DNA of 64,000 nucleotides from Reticulitermes lucifugus (taxonomy: Eukaryota > Arthropoda > Insecta > Blattodea > Rhinotermitidae), in the NCBI GenBank assembly GCA_026260175.1, contig JAKCWW010000006.1:165068-229067 (forward strand). Reading direction: 5' to 3'. Shown here piece by piece: positions 24,110 to 35,732 of the stretch. How positions within the stretch are numbered: position 1 is the stretch's first letter; every line of letters begins with the position of its first letter. Under the pieces are notes generated by a model. It was not told where the DNA came from. It ran no database searches and saw only the letters and a program-made list of their open reading frames with translations. Both the position numbers and the translations under genes were made by a program.

Positions 24110-25855
24110 ATTATATAAAAGGATATTAATAATTGAGATCTCTACTTTACATTCAAATCAATATATTTTGCTGTGTCAAATTTATGATAATAATTAAAAT
24201 GATTAAAATATGGTTAAAAGGGGATTTGTAAGTTATGCTTCTGTATTGCGGTGTAGTAAAAGAGTATGAGTCCATGGAACGTCGCTTTGCTGGTGTTGTT
24301 TAAGCTTGTATCTGTTTAACAGCATTCGTTACAATTTCTTGTTTTGGATAAATTTTTAAATATGTTGAATTCCCATGTTATTTACGCAGTGTTAAATCCG
24401 GTGCACAAATGTAATACCCGTCGTCGCTGTTCGGGCGATTAACATACTTTTACCCTCTCTTTTTAACACCCTCCTCTGTTTCCAATATACATTTATCAGA
24501 CGGAAGAACTAGCAGAGCCTGGCAGATTTACGGACGTAAAAATATTCTGTTTCCTTGCTGTACATACTTTCTCTCCACACCCGCATCAAGAACTTTCATC
24601 ATCCAACACGCGACACTCTGTTCTCCTTATATCAAACACTCGATGTATAAAGGGTGGTCAGATCATCGAAAGACGTGTATGTTGTCAACTCGTGTTTTCA
24701 AATTCTGTGATTACTTTACGTTCCATAATATACATGTATGCCCGGCAGGTAGTGTGCCGGTTAATGTAAGGTGTACTACTAGGATTTAATCACCAGTGCC
24801 ATTGCGCTTCGTAAATATAAAGGTTGGTTGGCTACTAAAACTAATACAGCATCCATCTACACAGTGCCAGAACCCAAAAACTGGATATGTGACCAGAATA
24901 CTTACTTGCACACCAACCAGGAGCTCTTCCCTTTAGACGACTTCATACAGGCGTAGACATAATTTGTTTAGTTGGTTCCAATTTTACTTGCTTTTCAGAG
25001 CGAAAATTGCACAGCCAAATTTTATGGAGCATTTTCATTGTGTTCATTACAAAGGGTAATTTAGAAGTCATACCTGCACTTGACATTAGTTATTGTTGCG
25101 TTTTCTGAACATAAAATTCTCTGTTCTTCCAACGGATATAATGGCATTAAAACATTGTACTTTGTTTAATAGAGTGATGTGTGTCTCACTCGAGACAACA
25201 CGAACCAAGTGTCAGGACAATGAAGTGCTTATCCAGCTGAAAGAAGTCGCTGCTTGCCTTTAAACCATCCAGTGGCCGGGGAAAATATTTAACTTGGTAC
25301 AGCTTGTCTGCAGATACTCGTACAAGCCGCATACAGACACGTATAATGCATAAGTCCGTGAAGGGGTTTCTTCAGAAGATGGTATCGCTCAGATGGTCAG
25401 AGATTATGGAACTTGAAGACTCAAAAAATGTGGATAATTGTTTTAAGGATATAAGCAACTTAACACTACTGCTTATGTGTTCTTTGAGAAATATTCACTA
25501 ATTTTGAGATAGGTTTCAATGGAAGAACCAAAACTCCGAAGACCTTTCACATTAAATATTGGCATACTTTAGAAAATGACTGTTACTTATTCTCCGTAGA
25601 TTTAACAAAGCTCTCAGGTCTTAAGTGTATATAGCACAACTGAGAGAATTCATTAATAATGAACTGGAAAGGATGTGGAATGAAGTGGCAGTGCTGTAAT
25701 TTGGTGTACTAACTCTGCACTAACATTCAGGGACTAAGAAGAACCATGGTAATCCTCAGTCAGAGTAGCCAAATTTTCTAAGTCCCCCAGATATACCAAG
25801 CAGCAATACTAGCCACTCCTTCGCGACTTTCGGTATATCAGACATATCTTACATG
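24110..25855. other. No recognised feature
   Basis: AT-rich. A 65-codon frame at 25304-25501 has no motif. Confidence 0.5.
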
Positions 25856-26235
25856 ATTCAGTTCAGTTCATTTCATTTCATTTATTATTAATGTGCTGAC
25901 ACACAGCCAAAATGACAATTTCAGGGATAGCACAGCAACATAAGGGAAATTATTACATGAAATAACTAACCACAAATATAACACATGAAAAATAATAAAA
26001 CACTCTAAAAATAGTAATATGAACACAATGGATCTGTAGTGCCTATAATTAGCGCAATTAATTTAATTATTAAGAAAAACAGACCTTCCATTGAATAGAT
26101 CAATATCCCTACCGATAGCATTAGTCGTCGATACACATCTAGCGGAAGAAGAGTTAAGAGGTTTCTAATTGAAATTAAACAAAATAAAATCTCTGAGATT
26201 TCGCGTCAGCACACGAAGGCCGACAGTTTGCAAAG

Positions 26236-26237
<2 letters not shown>
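25856..26237 (-). mobile_element. LINE-A 3' end, copy 2
   Basis: On the minus strand the sequence starts at about 26233 as LQTVGLRVLTRNLRDFILFN, then FN, a stop, SSARCVSTTNAIGRDIDLFN and a terminal stop. This is a typical C-terminus of the Jockey/CR1-like reverse transcriptase family also represented at 1-462. An untranslated region follows, ending with TGTCAGCACATTAATAATAA and a GAAATGAACTGAACTGAA tail. One internal stop makes it a pseudogene. Its 5' edge abuts (TAA)13. Confidence 0.7.

Positions 26238-26276
<39 letters not shown>
26238..26276. repeat. (TAA)13 microsatellite
   Basis: Thirteen perfect TAA units between the LINE-A fragment on the left and the LINE-C fragment on the right. Confidence 0.95.
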
Positions 26277-26443
26277 GTAAAACAAAATGTTTATCATGGG
26301 AAATAACTTTACATATACCATATATTTTAAACATATGTGTCTGTTACAACATAGTACAACCTATAAATATGGTTTGTTTTAGGTACAAAATAGTGAAAGC
26401 CCTGTATAAAGGTGATAAAATATAATAATAATAATAATAATAA
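26277..26443 (+). mobile_element. LINE-C (I-like) 3' end with (TAA)n tail, copy 1
   Basis: The plus frame reads KTKCLSWEITLHIPYILN and ends KALYKGDKI, stop at 26425. A TAA tail (26423-26443) follows. It parallels 59880-60093, which also ends in TGTATAAAGGTGAT plus TAA repeats. TAA-repeat 3' tails are characteristic of I-type non-LTR elements. The element is a short, dead terminal fragment. Confidence 0.65.
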
Positions 26444-29039
26444 TTAAATATACTACGAAGCAATATGCAGGCCTGGTGTGTCAAAAATGTGCAGCTTTTT
26501 TTTTTATTTTATTTCAGAACTCACAATCTTATTAGATGCACCCTTTTTTCGTCCATGCTCACAACCTATTCAGTATTGTTAGGTGTGTATCGATTCTTTA
26601 CATTTGTACGTATAGAAAAGCATTATTTTTAATGTTCTTTGGACGCTTACACATTTAAACTGTGTCCTGAAGTATAAATTCATTTGCCAGGGACTTCTAA
26701 AAGAAAAAGTACGTGTAGAGCTATTCTGAATCAATCAGTCTAATGTAATATTTCTTGACTATACACAAAAGCCCTAAAGCATTAAAATAACAACACACGC
26801 ACAAAATAATACAAATAAAATTAGAGCCATTACACAAATTTTTGCTTCTGCCATTTCGGTAGTAAACACAGGCAAAAAGTGCAGACCGCTCCACGGACAG
26901 AGAGACAGACAGACAGACTCTCGCACTCTGAGAAGTGATCCATCACCAGAGTACAGTGGGTGGCCGTGTGTTCAGAACTGTCTCCCTTCATGTATGTAGA
27001 AGTCACGCTATATGATACAAGCAAAAGCTACTCAAATCCACATCATTTGTACTTGCTGCTTTCCTCTCCTCTCGACACATTTGTTCGATTTATTTTTATA
27101 AATAGAACGAACCGGCCTTCGTGATCTTTATATGAATCTTCAGTTTTAACTCAAAAGCGGCATAAGGTGTAACCCTCCAAGTTTAGTGACATGATCTCTT
27201 CCCCTTATAGACGCATCAGTGGAAAAGAGTTTAAACCACTATGGAATAGATACATAACTTTGTGGTGAGGTTCTTACAATATCAAGAAATACTTTACGTC
27301 AGGAATTGGGTGCATTTACTGTTAAAAGTCTCCCAACAATCTGAAGCACAATATACCATTGGGTACCGCCTGCTTCAGCATTAAAGACTCTGCATCCTTC
27401 ATACAAAATGTGTACATATTTCATAAGGCTATTGTTACAGTAATTACTTTCCTAAACAGCAATAAAAATTCATCTTTAATAGGGACGGATTTTATTTTAT
27501 GAGAAAAATCTAAATTTGTGAAATATTTAAATAAACTTCGTGCTTGGAAGGGTTAGGCAGTAACTTGAATTGGGGTGGGAGGCCTTCAGAAGTCGACACT
27601 CATAGCTCTTGTAAATCATATCCAGAATGATAAGAAGAATAATATAAATTAATAAGAGATCGGGAGCCATAGAAATTATCTCACAATATTCTGGGCAAGA
27701 TGAACCATATTATTTATAATTTTATTCTATACGAAAATATTACTGTTATTCTGATTATTAAAACAATGATGTTACGGCTATGTTAATATTAATTTACTGT
27801 ACAAAAATATAAATAACAAATATACTGCTGGAGAGTAATAAGAAATTTTACTGGAAAACACAGAGAAGGCTCTTTCATGCCTCGTCACCGAAAGGAAGGA
27901 CAAAATCACGTTAATACATAGTCAATAAATCCTTTAAATGTGATAAATTCAAGTATTAGGGTACGACATTAATAAATTAAAAAGGAAAATACATGTACAA
28001 ATAAATACTTATCCGTAAGAATTTATTATTCATTCATTAAATGGATTAACACCTTACCACAAGTACAATGTTTAATGCTGTAAAACATTAAATTAATCTG
28101 CATACCATAAAACTATTTACCTCCTTTATGAAGAATAGTTTGAGAAATAGCTCCTGTGTAAGGTAATTGTCGCTGCTTTTCGAGATAATACAAAATATAT
28201 GAATACACTCTGCAGTCGAAGTGCAGAAATTTTTTAATGTTAAAGCAGGCAGAGCATAGTCACCATTGCACTTTCAAGGTTCATATACTCGAAGAGCATA
28301 GACAAAGAGAAATTGCGAACTTTGCACTTTCTTACCAACCAAACGGAGGTACAGACTGGAGGCACAACAAGAGATGCTTATGAAGTCGAAGGTGGACTAA
28401 CCATAAATCGTGGAGAGCCTGAAGAATATAAAAATCTCAAAGTTTCCGGAACTGAATAATCTGAAGAACTTCAAAGAGCCTCCAAATATGAGACACACTA
28501 ACAGCAACGCAATATTTAGCCTATGTATAAAATAAATTCACATTTTTTACTTTACAATAGCCGAAAATTCTCTTCAGTAGCACTGTCTGCTCTTCCCTTT
28601 CAGATATTGTGTAAATAGAGGTCATTGATATAAAAATATACAACAATTATAGGCTTAAGTACTTGACTTTAATCAGAACCTACGCGTCATAATGAATGTC
28701 AGAAAATTCTGAGAGAGAGAATTTTACGATTGATTTATTAACAGCTAAGGAGGATATAATATCAAGGTTTAAAAATTGTCCGACTGTCTGATAAGATCTT
28801 GATCAATAGGAAGAAATTGAAATTCTTCTAGTTCTTATTCTTATTATTACATAGTTATAACATTCTATTGTTATTACATTAAACTGTTCAATTCACAACT
28901 GACCTTTTCTTTCACACGTTGAATTGAATGACGGTTACTCTCTATTCGCTCAGGAACAAATAAACTCTTTTAATAAATTTTTCTTTTAATTTATAATATT
29001 ATTAACGCTTTCACCTTTAAGATATGATTTCTTATTACC
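26444..29039. other. No gene recognised
   Basis: AT-rich. Open frames are 64 codons or shorter. A GACA-rich patch lies near 26900-26922. No recognisable repeat family apart from simple tracts. Confidence 0.5.
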
Positions 29040-29169
29040 TCTTTTCTATATGTTTATCTTTGCTGTTTGTTACTTGTGTATTTTATCCTGTGCTGTTTCT
29101 TTAATTGGTCTTATGGCTGTTTTGCCAGCACATGAAGAATAAAGAACTGATTTGAACTGAACTGAATTG
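29040..29169 (+). mobile_element. LINE-A 3' terminus, copy 3
   Basis: AATTGGTCTTATGGCTGTTT then TGCCAGCACATGAAGAATAA, followed by a tail of GAACT-like units (TTTGAACTGAACTGAATTG). The same 3' terminus is seen at 25856-25930 and 43625-43690 on the minus strand. Only the untranslated end is recognisable, so the left boundary is approximate. Confidence 0.65.
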
Positions 29170-29199
29170 TTAGTTTATACTCGTATAAGGGCACTGTAC

Positions 29200-29410
29200 G
29201 TAACACGCGAAAGGCATAGAGGCTTCTGTTGGAGAAACGTGAAGGAAATAGTTTGGAAAACTGAGGCGTAAAAAGTTGGATAATATTAACACGGATCTTA
29301 AGAAGGGGGGTGGACTGGCTCAGGATAGGGACAAGAAAACACGGTAATGAACCTTCGGTTTTCATAAATTGCGCAGAATTCCGTGACTGGCTGAGAATCT
29401 ATTGGCTATC
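29200..29410 (+). mobile_element. LINE-B 3' end, copy 3
   Basis: Contains GTGGACTGGCTCAGGATAGG then GTAATGAACCTTCGG and TTTTCATAAATTG, matching the LINE-B terminal peptide (LAQDRD...VMNLRxP) and start of the 3' untranslated region in broken frames. It ends in CTATCTATCTATTT, a possible degenerate tail. Confidence 0.6.
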
Positions 29411-29419
29411 TATCTATTT

Positions 29420-29640
29420 CGGCGCAGATGGGAGGATAATATTAAAAGTGGAGCTTAAAGAAATATGATGCCTTTATATAGACTAAATTTGTATGGATCA
29501 TGATAAAGACATGAGGTGGGCTATTGTGAGCAAGGTAAAGAACGGACCTTCGGTTTCCATATAATGTAGGCAGTTTCTTCGCAAACTGGGAAACTATTAG
29601 TTTCTCATCCAGAAACTTCCTCGATGGAGATATTTAGTAA
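29420..29640 (+). mobile_element. LINE-B 3' end, copy 4
   Basis: Starts with TTTCGGCGCAGATGGGAGGA (peptide RRRWEDNIK), continues with CATGATAAAGACATGAGGTG (HDKDMRW) and AAGAACGGACCTTCGG, then GAAACTATTAGTTTCTCATC. It sits immediately downstream of copy 3 in the same orientation, giving a head-to-tail pair. Confidence 0.6.
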
Positions 29641-30221
29641 ATAACTCATGTCATATAAGGAACTGAAAAGAATTTGGAGAAAGCTGCGGTGGCTTGACTT
29701 AATTTACGTAATATCTCGCAATGCATCTGGAAGGACTTAGGAAAACCACAGACATATGTGGAACGATTTTCGGAGTATCGATCGATATTCAAACTGCGCA
29801 AGTTCCGAAAACAAATCAGAAACCTTGCAGCTTGAGCCAACTTGCCAGGCCTAAAGTTGAAACAAATATTGATGTTAAGTACTTGGAATTAAAATAAATC
29901 AGAGCAGAAAATGTACCCGCCTTTAGCTGTCAAAGGAACTTATTAATTTTATGTTCTATTAGAAATACTTTGAAAGCGGACATAAGAATATGTACAGTAT
30001 TTGTAATCACGTGTCACGCCGAGGCCCTCTGATGATGGTAGACAGGAGAAGGCAACATTAGATGACAGACAAGATACATCAGCTAATGTACACAGTTAAC
30101 ATGTAGTAGTCTAAAAACTGATAGCATAAAAAGACCGAAAAGAATTTTCAGTAGCGGACGTATAATGTTTTTAATAGAAGAATAAGAGTATATCTAAATG
30201 CAACATGCATTACTTATGGAC
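29641..30221. other. No recognised feature
   Basis: A 64-codon minus frame (29646-29840) has no recognised motif. Confidence 0.5.
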
Positions 30222-30510
30222 AAATTATATATTTGCATGTATATGTCGATGCCTTCTGAGTATTAACCCCATCTATCATGACATATGTCTGCTATATGTG
30301 AAAGTATGTTCATGTGGAGGCCGTCTCAGAATATTGTCAAGACTCATACAGTCTCTTATAGGTGAAAGTATGCACAATTAAGACCATCTGAGGATTAAAG
30401 TCTTCAGTTAAGGCACTCCGAATCTCTTATACGTGAAATTCTCTCATAGGTAAAGTATGCACATCTCAAGGTCGTCTGACATTTAACGATACCTCTCCTA
30501 TACCATGATT
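30222..30510. repeat. Degenerate tandem repeat, unit about 64-71 bp
   Basis: Repeated cores start TCTGCTATATGTGAAAGTATG (30288), TCTCTTATAGGTGAAAGTATG (30352), TCTCTTATACGTGAAA (30423) and TCTCCTATAC (30493). Each full unit also carries an ACCATCTGAGGATTAA-like block, and a further diverged unit lies to the left. This is an old minisatellite. Confidence 0.75.
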
Positions 30511-31931
30511 AATTCTGTTCTCTTTGAGTGAACACCTTTCATGCTTAGTTATCAATCGTAATCCTCCTTCTCTTATATGAATTATTTTATAGGATATTCT
30601 TGCCGAATATTAAGCAACCAGTTTCACAGGAATTAAAAATTCTTCTCATAATAAAAAGGATGCTTTTTTTTTCTTACGTGTGTTCAACTGTCACGCATAA
30701 TGCAACTGTATCTAAATTGAATGAAATCGTGTTTGATTTCAGAATGGAAAGGAATACTACACTGTGCAAGCTCGCAGAATCAAGTTAGCTATTTATTAAC
30801 AGATATTAACATAGACACCCGACAGATCTGCGGCTTATTTATATACCTTGATAATGGAGGCAGTCGTTTCGTATGAAACATCGTCACACACCTACCGCAT
30901 GAATTGCGTCACACCTCGGAAAAAAAGTAATCTTGAACTCAGAAACACGAGTGACTTTCTTTTTAGTACGTAAGCTCTTTTCAGGCGACAAAATATGTAC
31001 ATCCCTCAGGTTCAGCAGTATGTGACAGGCATGCATCCTTTCGTAGCAGAATACTGCTGTATACATGATGGCTTTGAAGGTCCCAAAAATCTCTGAGAAC
31101 CGCCTGGGCACCTCGAAATATCGTAAAACTTTATATCAGTTTCCCTGGAATATATAGTGTCACTGATTACCCGACATTCACAACGTTCTTTGTCTCTCTG
31201 TCTCTCATAAAAAAATGACGTCTTAATGTGCATTAAGAAATCTGTACCAAACATTTATGGCCAGTAAACGTTGCTTTAGCCCTGGAAAACGTCATGTTAG
31301 AAACTGACGTAACAAGAAGTTGGCTTGGTACATACACACCCCCCCCCCACATCAAACTTTCTCTCTTTATAATGCATCAAGGTTTCTTGTTCTTCTCGTA
31401 TCTCTTCCTCTATTCTCTTTTTCTGTATGTCCTGGTAATTGTAATAGAAATTACGGTCATCATTATCTTCCCGTATCGAAGACGTATCTGTGTTACTCGC
31501 CTACTGAAACGAATTGCGGCAAGACCGATCTCATCCTTGAATTACATAGATCCGTTATGAATATTACGGGAATCACGAAACGGCTATAAACAAGAGTAAG
31601 GTTAGGTATAATGGGATAATATGTACCTAATTTGTATGGAAACGGAAGCTGTAGACCCATAATTGGTATAACATTGCTGCGTTATTCTTCTCTTTATATC
31701 AAAGACCCATTTATGAATTAAGCAAGTTACACAATAACTAGCTGCAGTTGTATTTCCAATACTGTTCGTAAAAGTACACATACATAAGAAAATAAATACT
31801 GACCAAAATAACTCAAAAGCGAAACAAGAATTCTTGAAACTGTATTCAATCCGTCTCAAGGCCGGTCGTCTTCATAACACATTTAAAGACTCTTCTCTTC
31901 TTACACATGTCGGCCTGTAATTTGGTAGATA
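30511..31931. other. No recognised gene
   Basis: AT-rich. Open frames of 92 codons or fewer on both strands overlap without motifs. A C-run lies at 31340-31348. Confidence 0.5.
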
Positions 31932-32380
31932 GGTACCAACGTTTCGGAAAAACATGCTGCCTCCTTTTTCAGGGTAAAAGTGTAAGCCGCGCTAGAAAAA
32001 GGTTGTGTAGATATAGGGCATTGCGAACAGTAACAATAAATGCTCGCTTGCTATCTACAAGGACTGAAATGGTAAATGCTTCCCAAGAAACTCGGTATCA
32101 CGTTTCACAGTCTATATTAGTGATTGTTACCGCTGTGAGAACCTCAATGGGAAGACATCTGTACGCTTTCTTCTGCACTAAATAACGAAGCAGAAGGCTG
32201 TTCCTAAATGTTAGTACTTATCTTCAAAAGTGCACTTTTATCACGTCGTAGGTCTTAGTGTTAATTCTCACTGCTGTAAAAACGTCAATTTTTATAATAT
32301 TGCTGCTCTGTGTGGAGGCACATGTACACCCTCACCGTCCTGAAGACGGTGGCAGCAGGTTCCTTCAAAACCCTCGTAAC
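31932..32380. repeat. Foldback-F: GGAGGA-family inverted repeat with long interior
   Basis: The left arm (31932-31974) reads GGTACCAACGTTTCGGAAAA then CATGCTGCCTCCTTTTTCAG. The right arm (32339-32380) is its diverged reverse complement (CCTGAAGACGGTGGCAGCAG, then GTTCCTTCAAAACCC). About 365 bases lie between. Short open frames across it (31907-32185 and 32258-32440) include YQRFGKTCCLLFQG and PEDGGSRFLQN, strings I recall as translated repeats in insects, not a host protein. Confidence 0.6.
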
Positions 32381-32414
32381 TTTACAAATTTACATGGCGT
32401 AATATCCTACAGAA

Positions 32415-32630
32415 CCGATCCCAGTGGCCGTGCGGTCTAAGGCGTGGGTCTTCGGCCGCTCGCTTACTAGGATCGNNNNNNNNNNNNNNNNNNNNNNNNN
32501 NNNNNNNNNNNNNNNNNNNNNNNNNCGTCCAGAGGAGTCCTACCGACTGTGGTGTGTCTGAGTGTGATCGTGAAACCTCGACGAAACGTGGAGGCCCAGG
32601 CCCATATAGGGATGTCGAGCCATAGAAAAA
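32415..32630 (+). mobile_element. SINE-B, copy 2, interrupted by the assembly gap
   Basis: CCCAGTGGCCGTGCGGTC (A-box region, from 32420) leads to GGCCGCTCGCTTACTAGGAT followed by the N run. After it comes a body with ACTGTGGTGTGTCTGAGTG and GACGAAACGTGGAGGCCCAG, then an A-rich end (AGAAAAAAAAATC). By comparison with 24050-24096, the missing sequence should begin with the B box. SINE tail length and orientation are clear; internal length is not. Confidence 0.7.
32476..32525. other. Assembly gap (50 N)
   Basis: Exactly 50 undetermined bases, which looks like a placeholder rather than a measured gap length. Confidence 0.98.
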
Positions 32631-32639
32631 AAAATCCTA

Positions 32640-34221
32640 CAGAACAGTCATCTTAAATAACGCTAGGTTACTACAGAAACGCAAATATATTTGAACTTTT
32701 CTGTACAAGGAAGGAAGATCAAAGTGTCTTTCCTAGTGTGTCTGTAAATTTCGCAATAGACACCTTTACGGAGAGACGTTTGAGATTCCTTTATGTTGAT
32801 ATTATTTTTCGGTGCATTTTGATTGAATTAAATTTTTCATTCATGACACCAAAAAATGAACCTTTCATATACACAAATACAGTCTTATATCGCTCCTACA
32901 TGTTTCAGCGTTATTTACGCCATCCTCAGGGAGCTCTACACCAAGATTTAAAACTTATTAAATATAATAGAATAAAAAGTAGTTCATATTTTATTCCAGT
33001 ATTCTTGCAGTTAATGTAAAACTTGTGGGTTTCACAAACTGTGGTCAAAAGAGTTGTTACAATATAAAATATTAAAGCAATAAAACAGTAGTATTTATTA
33101 AGCGTTTTCATTAAATGTGGTTAAAAAGTTGTATGTTGCTATGTTGTCGTTCTTTTTTGTATACCAAATTTTAATTTATCGTAGATCTTCTATAGAACTT
33201 GTCGCTGTATGATGTGTAGAGATTTCTGTGTAAAGTTTTCTCAGACATCCTAAATTCTGCTACTTTAATTTCAATAAAAGTTACTATTATCTGATGAACA
33301 AAGTCGAGAGCCTGAATTTCACGCACTGTCAACAAATGCTTGTGGATATATGTGTAGGTTCTTACACATAACTGGTTGGACTCCACCCCAATTTCTTCCT
33401 GTTGTGCCATGGGGTCTCACAACCAAACTTGCGTAAGACACGAAAATTTATTTTGTTCTAATATTTGTCGATAATTAAACCACAAATGACAAATTATGAC
33501 GAAGTGATGAGGGAGAATTCCATTCAAGGGCCTTCGCTTGTAAGAAGAATGGCCTGTTGGTGTTATTTATTCAAGAGATATGATCCTAACTTCACCTTAA
33601 ATACCTACGAGATAATTATATATTTAGAGTGAATAATAACTTAATCAGTGTATTCTTCACCGGAACTTGCCACTTACCACAAAAGACCACACCTCTCAGT
33701 ATCCACTGTACACCTCGGATCTACACGTGAATCCTCCCAACATTATCCACCATTTAAATAATGAGGCTTACGAAGAACTTGACTGGGGAAAATATGCTAA
33801 TGCATTATACAGCAATTTGGTATTCTTGAAATATCCCACCTACTTTTCTTCCTTCTGCTCAGCCGTAATGAAGATTATTGTTTATATGTTAATAACCCGT
33901 TTTGTACTTCTTTCTTCACATCAAATTATTCTGACAGACAAAAACTTTTCCTTTGAATCCCGTTCCTTATTGTTTCAAATAGCAATCGGTTTCAAGGTTA
34001 TTATTGTAATGAAATAATTACAAGCAGGCGACGTTGCTGTGGCAACGATGCTTATTTCGAGTTACAAACAAAAGCTTTAGGAAGTTCTCCGAAAGTAAGA
34101 AGGTACTAAGGTAAAGTCACGCTCTATGGCCGAGGACTGTTCAATCCCTTGTTACTGTAACCTCATATGCACATGTTATATCAGCCCTTGATGGTACAGT
34201 AGGAGGCTAAAGCTATACCTA
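32640..34221. other. No gene recognised; one hairpin module inside
   Basis: AT-rich. Apart from the module at 32898-32930, only short open frames (116 codons at most, 33667-34017) with no motif. Confidence 0.5.
32898..32930 (-). repeat. CTGANGA/GAAAC hairpin module, solo copy
   Basis: On the minus strand: CCTGAGGATGGCGT, loop AAATA, ACGCTGAAACATGTAGGAG. The flanking CTCCTACATGT and CAGGGAG match the arms of foldback-G, but only one arm is present here. Confidence 0.7.
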
Positions 34222-34470
34222 TACAGGCCTGGACAAGCCTCTAGGTTTCCAGGAGGGTGAGGCTCCCAGATTTCCAGATAATTGGCACATGAAGGTGGCA
34301 AGGTTGTCAGTCGTAAGTACCGGCCGTCTTTATCCCCAGAAATTAGTCCTGGTACTCATTTCTGTTAGAGGCTAAGTCGATCCCAGGGCCATAGTGCGGC
34401 CAGAAGGATTGTCAATAAAAAATTCCAGTGACACCATCGGGAATCGAACCCGCAAAGTATTGGTGGAATA
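34222..34470 (-). mobile_element. SINE-C: tRNA-derived SINE, copy 1
   Basis: On the minus strand a B-box-like sequence (GGTTCGATTCC, 34440-34450) is followed by a body containing AGAAATGAGTACCAGGACTA, GACTGACAACCTTGCCACCT and TTGTCCAGGCCTG. The body aligns with 36468-36620. The A box is degraded or lies beyond a truncation, so the 5' edge is approximate. It ends near 34222. Confidence 0.75.
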
Positions 34471-34474
34471 ATAG

Positions 34475-35355
34475 TTGGCAGGATAAGGCAGGAAGAAAGA
34501 TCATATCATGTGAGTATATTTGCCTTTAATTTGACTAAGAGTTTTTTTCCAGTTGCTAAATATTAATTCAAAACTTAGTTATTAGCTTTGCACCTCAAAA
34601 ATTCAAAACGATTCTTTCAAGTTCTCAACACATTTAAGGTTGCTGATTTTGTATACAATGTGTTTACTTCCATAATCTTGTATAGTTTAATCTTGCAATG
34701 TGAGTGTAAACAGAAAACACTGAGTTCAAATATGTTTTGTACTTACGATGGTATTATGTTGCTGCGGACTACTGTAAAATGGGCTACTAGATCAGCGTTG
34801 GCACATCTTGATCTATTTCTACTCTTTCTCTGTTTTTTACGTAACGAAACTGCCAGTTGCTAAGACCATATAACTTCAGTGGTAGATGAATTAAATATGA
34901 GTATGGATCAATGGTGGAAAGATTCTGAAGCTGGAAAGCCGAAGAAATCGGAGAAAAACATTACCCAAGTGCTACGTTGTTGGCTACGAATTGGACTTGA
35001 GCCTCCGCAGTGAAAGGCCGTCTAAGTCATGGCAAGGTCGTCTTGACCTAACTCGGTACCTTCACGCAACATACGTCGAGCACCTACTTCCTCCTGAACG
35101 ATTCACTATAAATCCGCCTAAGTTTTTATAAGAACTCCCAACTTTCTTTTTGAAATATTTTTCGACACGTTGCGTATTCAACGAGATATTACGAAAAATA
35201 TTTCCGTTCTGTGCACTATGATACCTACAGTGGGATTTGTTTCTGAACAATAATATATATGTAAATGTAACAATTTAAATTGGGGCAAACATTTAAGTTT
35301 ATTGCCTGTCTGTACAATGGGACACTGTTTAAAATTCTCAATGTACGTGCGCATG
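34475..35355. other. No recognised feature
   Basis: AT-rich with short open frames (91 codons at most) and no motif. Confidence 0.5.
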
Positions 35356-35363
35356 AGTAGGCG

Positions 35364-35724
35364 CAGGTGCGCACCTAGACGTTTTCGCTGGGGGCGGGTG
35401 CGACTCACCCTGAAGCTATATGTAATTTACTCTTGATTTTAAAAATTATGTTATAAAAATCATATCGTTAGTAAAACATAACACTGCTTGCAACTGCATT
35501 TATGTACATACAAATATAACTACATGTTCCTTGACTCAATCACAGTGTCCTCTCTTCTTGTTTTCTTTAATTTTATTAATTCATTTTTTAATATCCTAAT
35601 GTACTAGTCATCAGCCGATTTCAGTAGCTGGTTTTGGCTGAAGGGTAAATCATGTAAAACTTTTGATATGATTTTGGTGGGGGGGGGCTGCAGCCACTTA
35701 GTTTCCTCCTTGTGTGCGCCCCTG
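35364..35724. mobile_element. Small hAT-like non-autonomous element
   Basis: The left end CAGGTGCGCACCTAG and the right end (minus strand CAGGGGCGCACACAAGG) are imperfect inverted repeats beginning CAGG. The 8 bases outside are AGTAGGCG (35356-35363) and CATAGGCG (35725-35732), sharing TAGGCG. An 8-bp target duplication with CAGGGG-type termini is characteristic of hAT transposons. The interior holds a G9 run followed by CTGCAGCC. No transposase is encoded. Confidence 0.6.
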
Positions 35725-35732
35725 CATAGGCG

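Noticed and set aside
30850-30892. Possible further hairpin module (GATAATGGAGG...GAAACATCG)
   Set aside because: Lacks the CTGANGA box and pairs differently; too diverged to count with the others.
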